NCBI GenBank assembly: GCA_964019055.1
Contig: OZ025206.1
Span: 1,923,001-1,987,000 of the forward strand
Direction: 5' to 3'
DNA from: Anthopleura xanthogrammica
Taxonomy: Eukaryota; Cnidaria; Anthozoa; Actiniaria; Actiniidae
DNA length: 64,000 nt
A model generated the notes under the pieces. It had not been told where the DNA came from, made no database searches, and was given only the letters and a program-made list of their open reading frames with translations. Below, piece after piece: positions 11,177 through 22,661 of this stretch (position 1 is its first letter; each line of letters begins with the position of its first letter). A program made the translations under genes and the position numbers.

Positions 11177-11397
11177 TTTACAGTGAGGACACTCGAACCA
11201 TGAACACTTGATATTCTTATATTTTTTTATTTTATGAACTTCCTACTGCTTCAGACCTTCTGAAAATGAAGCACTGAACTCAAATAATCTTATTTTCAAA
11301 ATAAATCATATTTCCAATCGATTCACACAAGGGATAAAGGAGAAAAAAAGTATGAAAAAACCTCAAAGTGTTCACGGTTCGAGTGTCCTGACTGTAA
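11177..11397. mobile_element. Short inverted-repeat element in CMTR1 flank
   Basis: Termini around ACAGTGAGGACACTCGAACC (11180 onwards) are repeated inverted at 11365-11397. About 220 bp, non-coding, ending about 30 bp beyond the splice donor of the last CMTR1 exon I can see. Confidence 0.65.
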
Positions 11398-11429
11398 TCT
11401 AGTACAGTATTAGGTATATTTTATCTTAC

Positions 11430-11567
11430 CTGTCGTTTGATTCTTTCATGTATGAAAAAAATGCTTCGTTAGACTTCATGATTTCAAAGGGAACAGCCTG
11501 AAATACAAAACAAGAAGATAAAAAAAACTGTTTTCGATTATGTAAGATATGTTTGTTTCTTGATTAC

Positions 11568-11651
<84 letters not shown>

Positions 11652-14600
11652 GCACTTCATTTTTTAAGAAATAAACGTCCTTAATTACAATATACTAAAA
11701 CTTAAATAATTAATTCATATCTATATTAAGAAAAACTAAGAATAATTAATAACTAATGGACTACTTCGACGATACGGCGGCCATTTTGGTAGGGGGCAAA
11801 TATACAAATCTTTGTTTTAAAACTTGACGTCGATTAAAATTAACGCTTCACCCCTAGAAAACTTGACAAGAGATGAATTAAGAATATGGACATGAAAGAA
11901 AGACAACTCTCTATTTTATCCTACATTTTTGTTTTCTTTTGCCCCCTGGACGCCCCATAATGCTTTGCGATTCAAGATGTGAAAATAATGACTAATACTA
12001 CGTAGAAAAATGAAATGCTTGTCACTTAACCAGCATGATATGACAAGAGAAAGCCAGAATTTGTCTTTTCTCATCATCAGATCCTACGTATATCGCCGGC
12101 ATTTCGCACACGGCCCTTTTCATTAATTCAGATTCAAGATGGCCGCCGCATCGTCGAAGTAGTCCATTAGATATTATCAAATAGACATCTGTTGAAAAAT
12201 ATGTTCTTAAAACGCTCAGTCTTAATACGTGGCAATATAAAATCTATCAAAGTTAAAATTATTTCAGCTTCAAAATGTTAACAAATATTTATAGAAAAGA
12301 AAAGAAAAATGCACAGCCTCAACAATAAAAATGACAATTTTAAAACTCCAACCATTGAAGCGCATGGATAGTGGAGGCTTGTCCGCCAGAGAACAGTGAG
12401 TAACAGAATTTAAAACTGGGGTAATGGGAGTAGGTTGGGGAGGTAGTTGGTATGGCGTTTTCCTCAAACATTGCCAAGTGATAATTAAAAATCATTGAAA
12501 GCAAGATTACTGGAAGGACCCTTGACCAGGGGGAGGGTCTCCCAAAACGGTCATTTGCACTAAGAGTTTGTGACCTAATCCTTGACCTAACCTCCGTTAA
12601 CCATGACCTAACCTCCCTTAACGAAAGCAGTTGTGTCAAAATGAACCCCACAAATGGAGAGAGCACTGCCATATTAGTAAGAGGGTGAAGTTTTAGCTTG
12701 TAATGTGGGGTAGTAAAAATGACATTGAATATAGAACTGAAAGTTTTACAAGAATCAGTTTTTATGTGTGCCTGTGGAGAGTTCCCCACAGAGCAAGAGG
12801 ACCTCTGGAACCAAGGGTACTGGAAGGCAAGTACAAAAATTCTAGGAAAAAGTGATTTTTCCTATATTCTACGATATGAGCTGAGCTTATTAACTTATTA
12901 ATATTGGAGTGCTCTACTGGGGTCCATTTTAACACAACTACTCGATTTATAATGAATAGGGCCATGTGAAATCAAGTACAAATAGCCCATTTAACATGCT
13001 GTTCTCCTTGATACCTGCATAACGTCTTCCTCTGTGGCTTTTAGCCTGTTAATCCTGACATTAAGGTTGAACATGTAATCATAGACATCTGAGATACCAT
13101 CTCTCAAGAACTTACACACCACATATCTGAAAAAATGGAAAATGTTTTAGGAAAAGAAAAATCTTTCTCCGGGCTGATCTAAGTCAGGACATGGCTAACT
13201 CACAGATTGAACCCTGAAACAACCTTTTGGCTGATCTAAGTCAGGACATGGCTAACTCACAGATTGAACCCTGAAACAACCTCTGGGCTGATCTAAGTCA
13301 GGGCATGACTAACTCACAGATCGAACCCTGAAACAACCTCTGGACTGATCTAAGTCAGGGCATGGCTAACTCACAGAACGAACCCTGAAACAACCTCTGG
13401 GCTGATCTAAGTCAGGGCACGGCTAACTCACAGATCAAACCCTGAAACAATCTCTGGGCTGATCTAAGTCAAGGCATGGCTAACTCACGGATCGAACCCT
13501 GAAACAACCTCTGGACTGATCTAAGTCAGGGCGTGGCTAACTCACAGATCAAACCCTGAAACAACCTCTGGGCTGATCTAAGTCAAGGCATGACTAACTC
13601 ACAGTTTCAGATATTGTAGGTCTGTTGGTGACTCATTTTTGTGCTTCATAATTAATTCTAAAACTGTTCCCGCCTCTACTCCCTCATTCCTTATTCCTTT
13701 CTTGATATACCTATCAGAGTTTGCTAGTCTGTCATGTTTATTTTTCATTCTTGATTCTAAAACTATTCCCACTTCTCCCTCATTCTTTATTCCTTTCTCA
13801 CTCACTCACGCCTCTTGCAGTAATTGCTGAATTACAGGTTGGGTCAGTACTAGCATACATACTTATCACATACACATGTGAATAAATTTTCCAACCCCCC
13901 CCCCCCCCCCCCCCCCCCAATGTAATTCTAGTCCTTCATAATACTAAGCGCTATACAGCTACCCCTCAATATATTATAAAGACTCAAGTGCGTACCTATG
14001 CGTAATAAACTAAACTTCACATACCTCTCAGAGTTTGCTGGTCTGCTAGTGACTGGTTTAAATATATAAACTTCATCAAATATTCTGTAGAGTAAGTAAA
14101 TAAGCCCCATGCTGAACGGAGTGAAAAGGTCAAACAGCTTGCAGACAAAATGGCCTCCTGTCACAAAATGAAGAAATATAGGAGAAAGGGAATTAAAAAT
14201 GTAGTCAAAAATTAGAAGAAAAAAAGAATAGCAAGAAATAGAATGAAAGCTAAAAAATGCTAGCCATGTAGAGACAAACTTTAGTACTTTTGAGATTTTC
14301 ATGTGTTACCAAGGTCTGTTGAGTGTTCAGTATATAAATACTAGCTGCATTTCATTCTAAGGAATTACAATCAGTTTTTGCCCTAAAAAGCTGCTAAAAC
14401 TCTAAAAATTGAGTTTTTCTGAATTCTGCATTTTACAGGTTTAGCTTCATTTGCGTCGGTTCACTGGATCTTGGATCACAAATGTTTTTTGTCGAATTTC
14501 AGCTTTTGAAAAAGAAAGGATAATCCTAATGTATAGGGAAAACAAACCCAACCTCCAAAAGTTTATTTATGCCTCTAAATTTTGAATTTTGAGAGATTTT

Positions 14601-17600
14601 TTATTTTGGAAAATCAGAAACCGCGCATAGCTGGAATGGATTGGACTTTGGCTGTCTGGATTCTCCCGGATGAAAAAAAAAAATTATCGAATTTTCAGCT
14701 TTTGAAAGGGTATTGAATAATCTTAATGTATAGAAAAAACACACCCAACTTCTAAAATTTGATTTATACTTCTAAATTCCGAGTTTTGGGGGATTTTTTA
14801 TTTTTGGAATATCCGGAACCGAGCATGGCTGGAATGGATTGGACTTCGGCTGACTGGATTCTTCCGCATCGTAAAAAAAATTTACATGGAATTTGCAACT
14901 TTTACCCTACGATTTTTATCTTAATATTCATAACTAGTAATCTTTTGCTGAAATTTTGCAAAAAAAATCGAGATTAATTTTTTTTTTCATAATTGGAAAT
15001 ATTGGACCTTGGCCAACATTCAACCCCTTTTGGCAGCCATTTCTGACATTTCTGGGATCTGTTGTTATGTCCAAGGATGAGAAATGGCAAAAAGAACCGT
15101 TAGCTAAGAAGCAAAGCTTTGGGGCATATGTGATATCTTGAGGACCATTTTTCATCAGTTGATATTCCAGTGAGCCAGAAGGGCTATATTTACAAGTTCG
15201 TTATTCACAGATAGAAGATGCAAGAAGATAAGGTGCAAATTCTTTACATAATTTACATTCAGTTTAATTTGTGAATTATTTCTTCACAAATGAAGCTGTA
15301 TAACCTGTAGAAATGAGTCTGTAGTGCTGTCAAAGATTAAAGGGGATTCCAGGTGATAAAAGGGGACTTTTCTATGTGACCCCTAATCTTATCAATGGCA
15401 AAGAGCTTTGTAATAGCTGAATCAAAAACAACCAATGCACTTTTAGTTTCCTTTGTCACGAGTCAAATATCCCCAATAAACTTTTTTAAACAGCATACCT
15501 TCTCTTAATATAGACAATGCACAGACAAACTGACAGAGATAAAGCTGCTTGCTAAGAATCTCTTGGATATTTTCCTGTCCTTCGACTGAGAATCCCTATA
15601 AATTAGAATCATAAGATATGAGAGTTGATAGTAACAAACAAGTTCATGCATTCATTCATTCATTCATTCATTCAGTTCATCCATCTGTCCCTCCATCCGT
15701 CACTCTGTCTTTCCATCCGTCACTCTGTCCATCCATCTGTCACTTAGTAAGTTAGTCAGTCAGTCAGTCCGTCTGTCCATCCATCCCTCTGTCCATCCGT
15801 TCATCCGTCAACCCATCCATCAGTCAGTAAGTCAGTCCATCCATTCATCTACCCATCCATCTGTCCATCAGTCAGTCAATCAGCTCATCACAGATTTAGA
15901 ACAGAAAGGCAGCTCAAAAGGCTTTTAATATCAGAATTTAACAAATTTAGAGAAGTTGTTCTTACCCCATCAGCCATGACAAAATGAACCCCTTTCCCAT
16001 CTGTTGAATCCATTACAAATTCCTTAAAAGCTTCAAGGTTGTCTTCATTAAAGATATCACCATCTCCGTCCTTGCCTCCTACACCTGAACTCAGAAACAT
16101 AGTGTATGATATTTAAAAAATATATAATTGTCGTCAATAATCACTACTGCATGTACAGAGTATAATATTAGTATAATATTAGTAATCTAGACTAAATACC
16201 AAGAAGATAGCCAATTTATATAATCCAGGCACATAGAGGCCTTATATAACCACAGTTATGAGGTTTTGCTGATATTAGATGAGCTTTTACAACCCTGCTC
16301 AGTTTGTAACAGGGAATGAATTCCACAGTCACCCAGTTGTTCATAATAAAGGTAGGGCTTGAAATACAGTGTAACAGCCAGTCAACAGACAATGTCCAGA
16401 CATAATTTGAACTTGTCCAGTCAAATCTTTGCCTTGCCAGTCATTTTGGCCAGCAACATTGAGCCAGAAACGGGGTATGACCGAGCTGAAACTAATTTGG
16501 CTGGTCATCATGACTGGTGACTGACCTGCAGTTATTTCAAGCCCTGGAAAGGTGACGGTCAGATTGTATAACACCTACCATAGTGAGGTTCAAAAGTTTC
16601 TGGTGTCCCAGCAAGGAAGTTTTCCAGCTTAAAATCACAGTCTCCTAAAAAATTATTTCCAATTCAATTAAATTCAAACAAGTTATGCTAAGTTACAGCA
16701 TGTCTATACAGTATGACTACAAGTTTACCATTCTTAGATATATATTGACCCCTTGCACTAAGACTTCAATCCTCAAGAGAAGGGAATTCTTTTGTTTTGA
16801 CCCTCAATATTTGGAATCATTTAGTTTAAGGGGTCTAATGTTTCCCACTCTATATAGACCCATTTCATGTGAAATCAAAGCAGGCTGCTCAATTTGGAGG
16901 ACAAAACAAAAAGAATTTCCATTTCCTGAGGAGGGACCTCCTAATTACTGATATGGCTGCCATCTTGGATCCTATTGTTTTAAGTAAGACATTATGGGAT
17001 GCCAAGGGGGCAATTATTGGAAAATCTATGGTATGCACAGCTGTCAGGGTGTCGTTTTATAGAATTTAACATGATCCAATGAGAAACAATCTAGAAATCC
17101 ATTGAATTTGCTGGTCGTTGGAGCAATATGTGAGACACCGAAGTGTAACATTATTTGAGAAAGCAACCTGCCACTCCATGGTTCATAAATATTTAGAAGT
17201 TTGCCCCCTTGGCATCCCATAATTTAAGATGGCCGCCATATCAATTGGTAAAGAGATCTATTGGAACCTATTGTTTTGTCCTGGCTTCAAATTGCGCAGA
17301 AATGCTGCAAGGGGTGTGAGGTACCTTTCAATGTGAGACCAAATCCCTTGCATTTCCATTTCTTTCTCCACAACACATATTCCGAGAATCCTCCAGGACC
17401 CGCACAGATGTCTGCAAAGTACAGTAGTTCATTTGCACCAACAATTTCCTCCTACAAAGAAAAAAATAAACATTTAAAAATGTTATCTCACAGGAATCAC
17501 AAAAAACCTTAGCTTGATATATGTGCAGAGTATTACGAACCCCCTTTCTGTTCCTTGGATTGGTGAACATAAAATCAAATGCAGAGTCTATATTAGCCAT

Positions 17601-20600
17601 TTTTACAGCAGCTCTGAAAAATGAATGGATAAAAAATCGAAGTTAAAAATTTCACATTTCCATTAAATATCATTCTATACCTCTTAAACTATATATCAAG
17701 GGATATGGGGATGATGTTTAATTACCCACTTCCAAAAAAGTTCAAGAAAGAAAATGATACTAAGCATTGCTAACTCATGATCACAGATCGAACCCTGAAA
17801 CAATCTCTGGGCTGATCTAAGTCAGGGCATGGGTATCTCACAGATCAAACCCTGAAACAACCTCTGGGCTGATCTATGTCAGGGCATGGGTATCTCACAG
17901 ATCAAACCCTGAAACAACCTCTGGGCTGATCTTAGTCAGGGCATGGCTAATTCACAGATCGAACCCTGAAACAAATCTATGGTCTGATCTAAGTCAGGGC
18001 ATGACTAACTTACAGATCAACCCTGAAACAATCTCTGGTCTGATCTAAGTCAGGGCATGGCTAACTCACAGATAGAACCCTGAAACAACCTCTGGGCTGA
18101 TCTTAGTCAGGGCATGGCTAACTCACAGATCAAACCCTGAAACAACCTCTGGGCTGATCTGAGTCAGGGCATGGCTAACTCACAGATCAAACCCTGAAAC
18201 AACTTCTGGGCTGATCTAAGTCAGGGCATGGCTAACTCACAGATCAAACCCTGAAACAACCTCTGGGCTGATCTGAGTCAGGGCATGGCTAATTCACAGA
18301 TCGAACCCTGAAACAATCTATGGTCTGATCTAAGTCAGGGCATGGCTAACTGACTTATTGAATTGGAATTTAAGGTGTGGGGTTTTGCAGAAGGAGGAAA
18401 GCCAGAAAAGACTAAAGAAAACCCTTGAATCAAGGGACAGACCCAACCACTACACTCACATCCAATGCCAGTTAATGGAATCAAACCTGGAGACCCTGAA
18501 GATGAGAGGCGAACCCCTCCTCTTTGGAAGCAAATTGGAAGCAACACATGAAAATGCATAATAATATACAATGTAATACCTGTTTTGGAATATAGCACTC
18601 TTGATGAATTCATAAGGGTTTGCTCTGGTTCTTGCTTTGAGAAATTCCATGCCAGTAAGGGCATCAAAAACACTCTACACAGTATATTAATAATAAAATT
18701 AACAATCAGTATAGTTCTTGCAGCACTGGTTGTTCTACATTTTGGTTCAAGGTACAAAATGTGATATGAATGACAACTGCACAACATTGTGTCATTACAG
18801 GTTGAAGAATTATTGTTCCTTGTATTAAGATGCAAAAAATATGAGCAACAAAATCTTGGGCACTTGTTGTGCAACATTGTTGCATTGCAAACTGCAGAGC
18901 CATGTTGACCATATTACACCCATGTATGCAACTAAAGCTTGTCACACAACAAAGTTGATATTGCAATTTGTAACAATTTGCAGTATTATTGTTATTACCA
19001 ATCTGCACACAAAAAATTCTCTTGTCTGAATGCTTACTTTCCCTTATTTTTCTTAACTTATTAGAATGGAACTTACTTTACTTGAAAGGATGTCAGTTAA
19101 GACTTCAGGAGTGCAGAATTCTGTTTCGTCATCTATGGTTAGTTTTTTCTGAAAAGGAAAATTTCCCAATCAAAGCATCCAGTAAACATGCACATACATT
19201 ATATATGGGGGGTGATGGTTGTAAAATATGAATAATTTTTTACCTTGTCAATTCTACACCAATTTTCCATCTCCTCATCTGTTGGTGGGGGTAGTTCACA
19301 GGATGGAATTCCTTCACGTTCCTCGACTATAACTGCCTATGTATATTGCCAATTAAGGAACTATTATTATAATAATGTATTTGAATTTATATAATTGTAC
19401 TGCATCATCATGTCGCTGTAGAATAGAAGGGTTAGGGAAATAGGATATAATTCTCCATGGATCAGTATAAATCTTAACTTTACATGCGTGCCATATTGCA
19501 CAATGTCATTCAGAGCATCGGAAGGTGATTTTTGCCCCAGCCCCCTCCCCTGGTGGTGGTGGTCTTCCTCTTCCTCACTGCTTACCTCACATCATAACAG
19601 TCACAGTTCTCGCCTATATAACTTTACTGTGTCATGATCATGATAACTTTAGTGACAATATATTGATTCATAAATTTTCTGTAAACAGTGCCTTATTATT
19701 ATTACATAAATTACCATTGTAATTAAGTCCGTATTTCAATATAATATGGCAAATTCTTACCTCATCCTCTACCCAAGGTGTTTCTACTTCATCAAAGCCT
19801 TCTATTTCAAAACCAAGACCTCTGCGCCCTCTCCGCATTTTTGTATCAAGAATGTCGGACATCCCTTGGCCGCGTTTCCCAAGACCTTCTCCAGCCTTGT
19901 ACCCCATACTTTCCTGTTATCAAATTAAAAAACCTTCAGTGAATAATGAAAAGTATACGTACAGTCATGTAAAACTATATGTTTTTACAGAGCATGCACA
20001 AAAATATTAACACTTTTAACGTATTTGCACACTTTAAGTAAATATCCATATATCCACTACAGAGGAGGCACTTGAATTTCCAATTGGTGGGAAAGGTCTT
20101 TGGCAACAGATTATGAATCCTTCTTAACAAACCTTTTTCTGAGATACCATACATACATGGTGCATTCTGGGAGAGATTGGGTACAAACGTTTGTTCATCA
20201 TGCATTGTGTCGTTTGTACCCAAGCTAGACCAGAATGCATCTTGAGTTTTGAGCTAATGGATTTCAATGACTTAGATAACCTACCATTTGTTTCTGAGCA
20301 AAGGAACTGTACTGGCCTTTCGTTTCTGATGTGCCTTGTTCTTCAGATGCATATTCATTAATTTCATCTTTTGGCATTAAAAATGATGCATACGATGGTG
20401 GATTTAGACTTGGTGAGCTTGATTCATCTTCAGACTCAGAGCTCGACAATCCTAGTGTTACAAAAGGATATTTTTAGGGACTGGTCATAAAGTAGAAGGG
20501 GGTGGGCCAGCAAAAACAGGGGGTGGGCCATATAATTTTGAGCTTTTTGAAAGGGGTGGGATATATCTATAAAATGGACCATCTAACACCTATAACATCT

Positions 20601-21800
20601 TTGCAATTTTGCATTAAAACTGGGGATGGGTCATCACTTTTTCAACTGCATTTAATAATGAGCCAGCATAAAAAAACTATAATTCAATTCTAGTTTTGCA
20701 GGCCCACCCCACCCCCCCCCCCCTTTACTTTATGACCAGTCCCTTACAACAAATATCTATCAATAAATATCAACATCAATTGTTAGTTAATTCAGTGTTC
20801 ATGTGTGGATTGATAACATGTCATTCTGAGAATCAAGGGTGGTGTAGCGTTAGTACACTTGCCCTTGTACAGTGGGGCCGGCCCTGCTTCCTCTCACCTC
20901 TGACATCTCAGGACCGATTCTCAGACTCTAAATCACATGTGAATAGAGATTGTCAGGTCTCTCTGATTATAGGGTTTCTATCCTGGTTCTCCAATTTTCC
21001 TCCCTCCACAAAACTTAACACGCTAAATTCCAATTCAATCTGACAGCATAAATAGCCTTGCCTTGACTTTAATAAGCCCAGAGGCTGTTTCAGGGTATCA
21101 ATTCTTAAATTGTACGTTGAGCGTTGGTGCCATTTAACAAAAGATTTCTCATTAGCATCCATTGTTAACGGCACCAAAATCACGACCATGGTTTTTATCT
21201 TTCGACGCTCTTGGGAATACTTGCAACCCATCAATAAAATTTTGAGGTTTCACATACTGTACATCACTCTATTATCATTCTTACTAATTACATAATTTAT
21301 CATTATTATATATTACTTACTTATTAAGCTTATGATTGAGTGCAAACATTTATCTACGTCTATTTTGCACCTAAATAGATTTAGAGCCTAGTACAAAATA
21401 GTGCTATGTCTAGATCTATTGTTTTCGACAGTTTCATCAGTTCTGTTTAGTATTATAAATGTTGTCCGCACTCTATATATGGCTAATATAACTATGCTTA
21501 ACCTTCAGTTTGCTTGAGCTATGTTTTTCAAAGAAATTATAAGTGGAGTTGTCTGTTGTGAGGAAAACAAATGTAAGCTTACGTTAAAATAGACATACTG
21601 TAAGCTTGATAATCATTACAGTATTTCTCTAAGAGATTCTGAGATTCAAGAGTTCACATAACATGAGCTACCAATATAGCTAGTATAATTACTCAACCTT
21701 TTGGAGCAACAAAAATCTTCTTCTTGGTATAAGGAGCATAAGAGTTTGAAGAATTCCCGGCTGAATCCTCGTGGGTCCGTTTTCTGGTTTTCTTATTCAT
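11430..21800 (-). CDS. CMTR1: Cap-specific mRNA 2'-O-methyltransferase 1, 3' part not visible
   Basis: Methylates the 2'-O of the first transcribed nucleotide of capped mRNA, in the nucleus, using S-adenosylmethionine. Minus-strand coding exons: 21800-21698, 20451-20285, 19913-19761, 19336-19244, 19148-19077, 18674-18580, 17613-17541, 17451-17325, 16644-16579, 16084-15966, 15595-15499, 14157-14025, 13126-13015, 11497-11430; frame is kept at all junctions (about 492 residues). Domains in order: acidic/serine N-terminus, G-patch (~93-139, [15 protein letters not shown]), then an FtsJ/RrmJ methyltransferase with [12 protein letters not shown] motif [12 protein letters not shown], catalytic Asp in HFVMADG, Lys in [10 protein letters not shown], and [10 protein letters not shown]. 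All family catalytic positions I can recall are kept. The last exon ends at a normal donor, but the expected C-terminal ~330 residues (guanylyltransferase-like and WW parts) were not found between 1 and 11430. The donor of the exon at 17613-17541 (GTTCGT) is unusual. Introns are full of repeats. Confidence 0.92.
11568..11650. repeat. Palindromic (TAA)n(TTA)n microsatellite
   Basis: About 14 AAT repeats run directly into about 10 ATT repeats, so the tract is an almost perfect self-complementary hairpin of about 80 bp. Confidence 0.95.
11754..12169. mobile_element. MITE family B (GGCGGCCAT termini), 416 bp
   Basis: Termini TAATGGACTACTTCGACGAT and its complement enclose about 416 bp without coding capacity. 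The inner part of the ends (CGGCGGCCATTTTGG / CAAGATGGCCGCCG) and internal phrases such as GCCCCCTGGACGCCCCATAATG recur in elements at 16943-17266 and 30925-31243. Lies in the CMTR1 intron between exons 13126-13015 and 11497-11430. Confidence 0.8.
12170..13014. other. CMTR1 intron with a 149-codon minus-strand open frame
   Basis: The minus-strand frame at 12340-12789 is fairly long for this base composition but shows no motif I recognise, and it lies inside the intron on the same strand as CMTR1. Short tandem phrases (CCTTGACCTAACCTCCGTTA and variants at 12580-12620) suggest repeat-derived DNA. I do not call it a gene. Confidence 0.5.
13165..13604. repeat. 57-bp satellite array in a CMTR1 intron
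   Basis: About 7.6 copies of a 57-bp unit (GGGCTGATCTAAGTCAGGGC ... CAGATCGAACCCTGAAACAA). The phrase ACCCTGAAAC recurs at 13211, 13268 and 13325, fixing the period. The same unit is the 3' tail of the SINE copies at 10808-11120 and 17763-18520; no SINE head adjoins this array. Confidence 0.92.
13605..13830 (-). repeat. Tandem duplication derived from a CMTR1 exon end
   Basis: Two diverged copies of a roughly 100-bp unit that includes a copy of the 3' end and splice donor of the exon at 14157-14025: on the minus strand 13705-13735 reads GCAAACTCTGATAGGTAT against GCAAACTCTGAGAGGTAT in the real exon. Translated, it gives RLANSDRY beside RPANSERY. It lies 300 bp downstream of the real donor and looks like a decoy exon end. 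Confidence 0.6.
13895..13918. repeat. Poly-C tract
   Basis: An uninterrupted run of 24 C residues in a CMTR1 intron; shorter C or G runs occur near 20711, 24284, 28136 and 42940. Confidence 0.97.
14320..15498. other. CMTR1 intron, repetitive but unassigned
   Basis: Two similar segments of about 180 bp (14540-14690 and 14720-14880) share CTTTTGAAA, AACCCAACYTC and TGGAATGGATTGGACTT, that is, a diverged tandem duplication. No coding exon is seen in this stretch. Confidence 0.5.
15650..15890. repeat. Tetranucleotide-type repeat (CATC/CATT/GTCC/AGTC)
   Basis: Runs of CATTCATT, CATCCATC, GTCCATCC and AGTCAGTC in a CMTR1 intron, ending some 75 bp before the exon at 15966. Confidence 0.9.
16348..16548. 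mobile_element. Repeat family D (GGCTTGAAATAACTG termini)
   Basis: Starts GGGCTTGAAATACAG and ends GTTATTTCAAGCCCTGG, with internal ACTGGTCATCATG and TTTGGCCAGCAACATTGA phrases. Related copies: 27795-27945, 35070-35185, 35925-36104, 57065-57215, 61083-61248 and 61582-61712. The clearest inverted ends are those of the 35925-36104 copy (CAGGGCTCAAAATAACGGC and its complement). Confidence 0.7.
16853..17320. mobile_element. Nested transposons: family B element inside another element
   Basis: The outer element begins ATAGACCCATTTCATGTGAA at 16853 and resumes at about 17267 with GGAACCTATTGTTTTGTCCT. An uninterrupted relative lies at 52239-52376. The inserted part (about 16943-17266) has family B termini (GATATGGCTGCCATCTTGG and AAGATGGCCGCCATATC). 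The outer element ends near 17318, about five bases outside the splice donor of the CMTR1 exon 17451-17325. Confidence 0.7.
17763..18520 (-). mobile_element. SINE whose tail has expanded into a 57-bp satellite
   Basis: On the minus strand the SINE head and body occupy about 18520-18358 (body phrases match the copy at 10920-11120), followed without a break by about 10 copies of the 57-bp unit (18357-17763). This is a direct join between the SINE and the satellite, inside a CMTR1 intron. Confidence 0.8.
18695..18985. mobile_element. Inverted-repeat element related to the one at 43671-43944
   Basis: Contains GTTGTGCAACATTGTTGCATT and related CAACA/TGTTG-rich phrases in both orientations, as in the clearer copy at 43671-43944. 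Boundaries are approximate. Confidence 0.45.
20465..21697. other. CMTR1 first intron with a SINE copy
   Basis: Intron between exons 21800-21698 and 20451-20285. A plus-strand SINE lies at about 20830-21110 (GGTGTAGCGTTAGTACACTTG head; body CCTCCCTCCACAAAACTTAA; one partial 57-bp tail unit near 21070). Two open pieces of a short GGGGTGGG-rich repeat flank 20490-20760. Confidence 0.6.
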
Positions 21801-21955
21801 CTTCTCGTTGAGTTGATAAAAAATACTCTTAATAGACTAGTTGTGTTAATATGGTAAATAGCAGAGACGCTTTCCCATCCCTGGAGAGCGACCAGCTTTG
21901 AAGAAAAACAAATGACGCTCGAATGAGTAACTTTTGAATTCACTTTCACTTTCTT

Positions 21956-21982
21956 CTATTTTCTCGATGCTTCGTCCGCCAT
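21956..21982 (-). promoter_or_regulatory. Possible upstream short ORF in the CMTR1 leader
   Basis: A nine-codon frame (MADEASRK then stop) with a good start context (AAAATGG) lies 156 bp upstream of the CMTR1 ATG on the same strand. It regulates translation only if the transcript begins upstream of 21982, which the sequence cannot show. Confidence 0.35.
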
Positions 21983-22130
21983 TTTGTTTTGATGGGTGAG
22001 GAAGAGTGGGTACGAGTTTACACCACAGGGTAACCACAATAAATTTATTGGTTTGGGCATCAGTTGCTGTGTTTTTATCAGCTGATTAATTTTAAGTCTT
22101 TGAATACAGGGCTAGTACTCCTTTTTACAA

Positions 22131-22661
22131 TTCCGTTCAGTGACCACGAATAATAATTCCAAGTCGAGGTTGGAGTTATGATAATAATAATAATAATAAG
22201 GTTTATTAAAAGATCCCATTATATCGCGTAAATAAATACGAATTACGAATGTGTTTACAAAGTAAGTATATACAAAAAATTAATTGTGAAAATCTATATT
22301 TACAAATTCAGATTATATTATATTTTAACACAACACATGCCGCACATGATAAATTATGGTTTTGTTATGCACGGCAACTCCAACTTTTACAATTGCTTAC
22401 TATCACTTCCGGTAGTATCTTCGTTTTGACTGGCTTGGAGAGTGTTGGAGGTTGTCTGTGTATCTTGTTTTCTGGTTTCATGTTGTACAAATAGTCAGAT
22501 AGAATACTTTGAGGAGTTATTTTGACATGATTTGATTTAAGAATCACTAGTTGCCCCCCAGTCAACCATTGGTTGCCCCCAAGTCAAATCCAGAAAAGTC
22601 AAGTGATTGATAGTAAGCAATACCTCAACCTGTAACTATTATTCGTTGTCACTGAACAGAA
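22131..22661. mobile_element. Inverted-repeat element, about 530 bp
   Basis: The left end TTCCGTTCAGTGACCACGAA is matched inverted by TTCGTTGTCACTGAACAGAA at 22642-22661. The interior is AT-rich with no transposase. Confidence 0.7.

Noticed and set aside
12340..12789. 149-codon minus-strand frame inside a CMTR1 intron
   Set aside because: No recognisable motif; lies between two verified CMTR1 exons on the same strand and in repeat-like sequence.
13165..13604. CRISPR-like array of regularly spaced repeats
   Set aside because: The 57-bp units abut with no unique spacers and the genome is eukaryotic; it is a satellite.
18335..18877. 180-codon minus-strand frame
   Set aside because: Overlaps the SINE and the real CMTR1 exon 18674-18580 in a different frame; no protein features.
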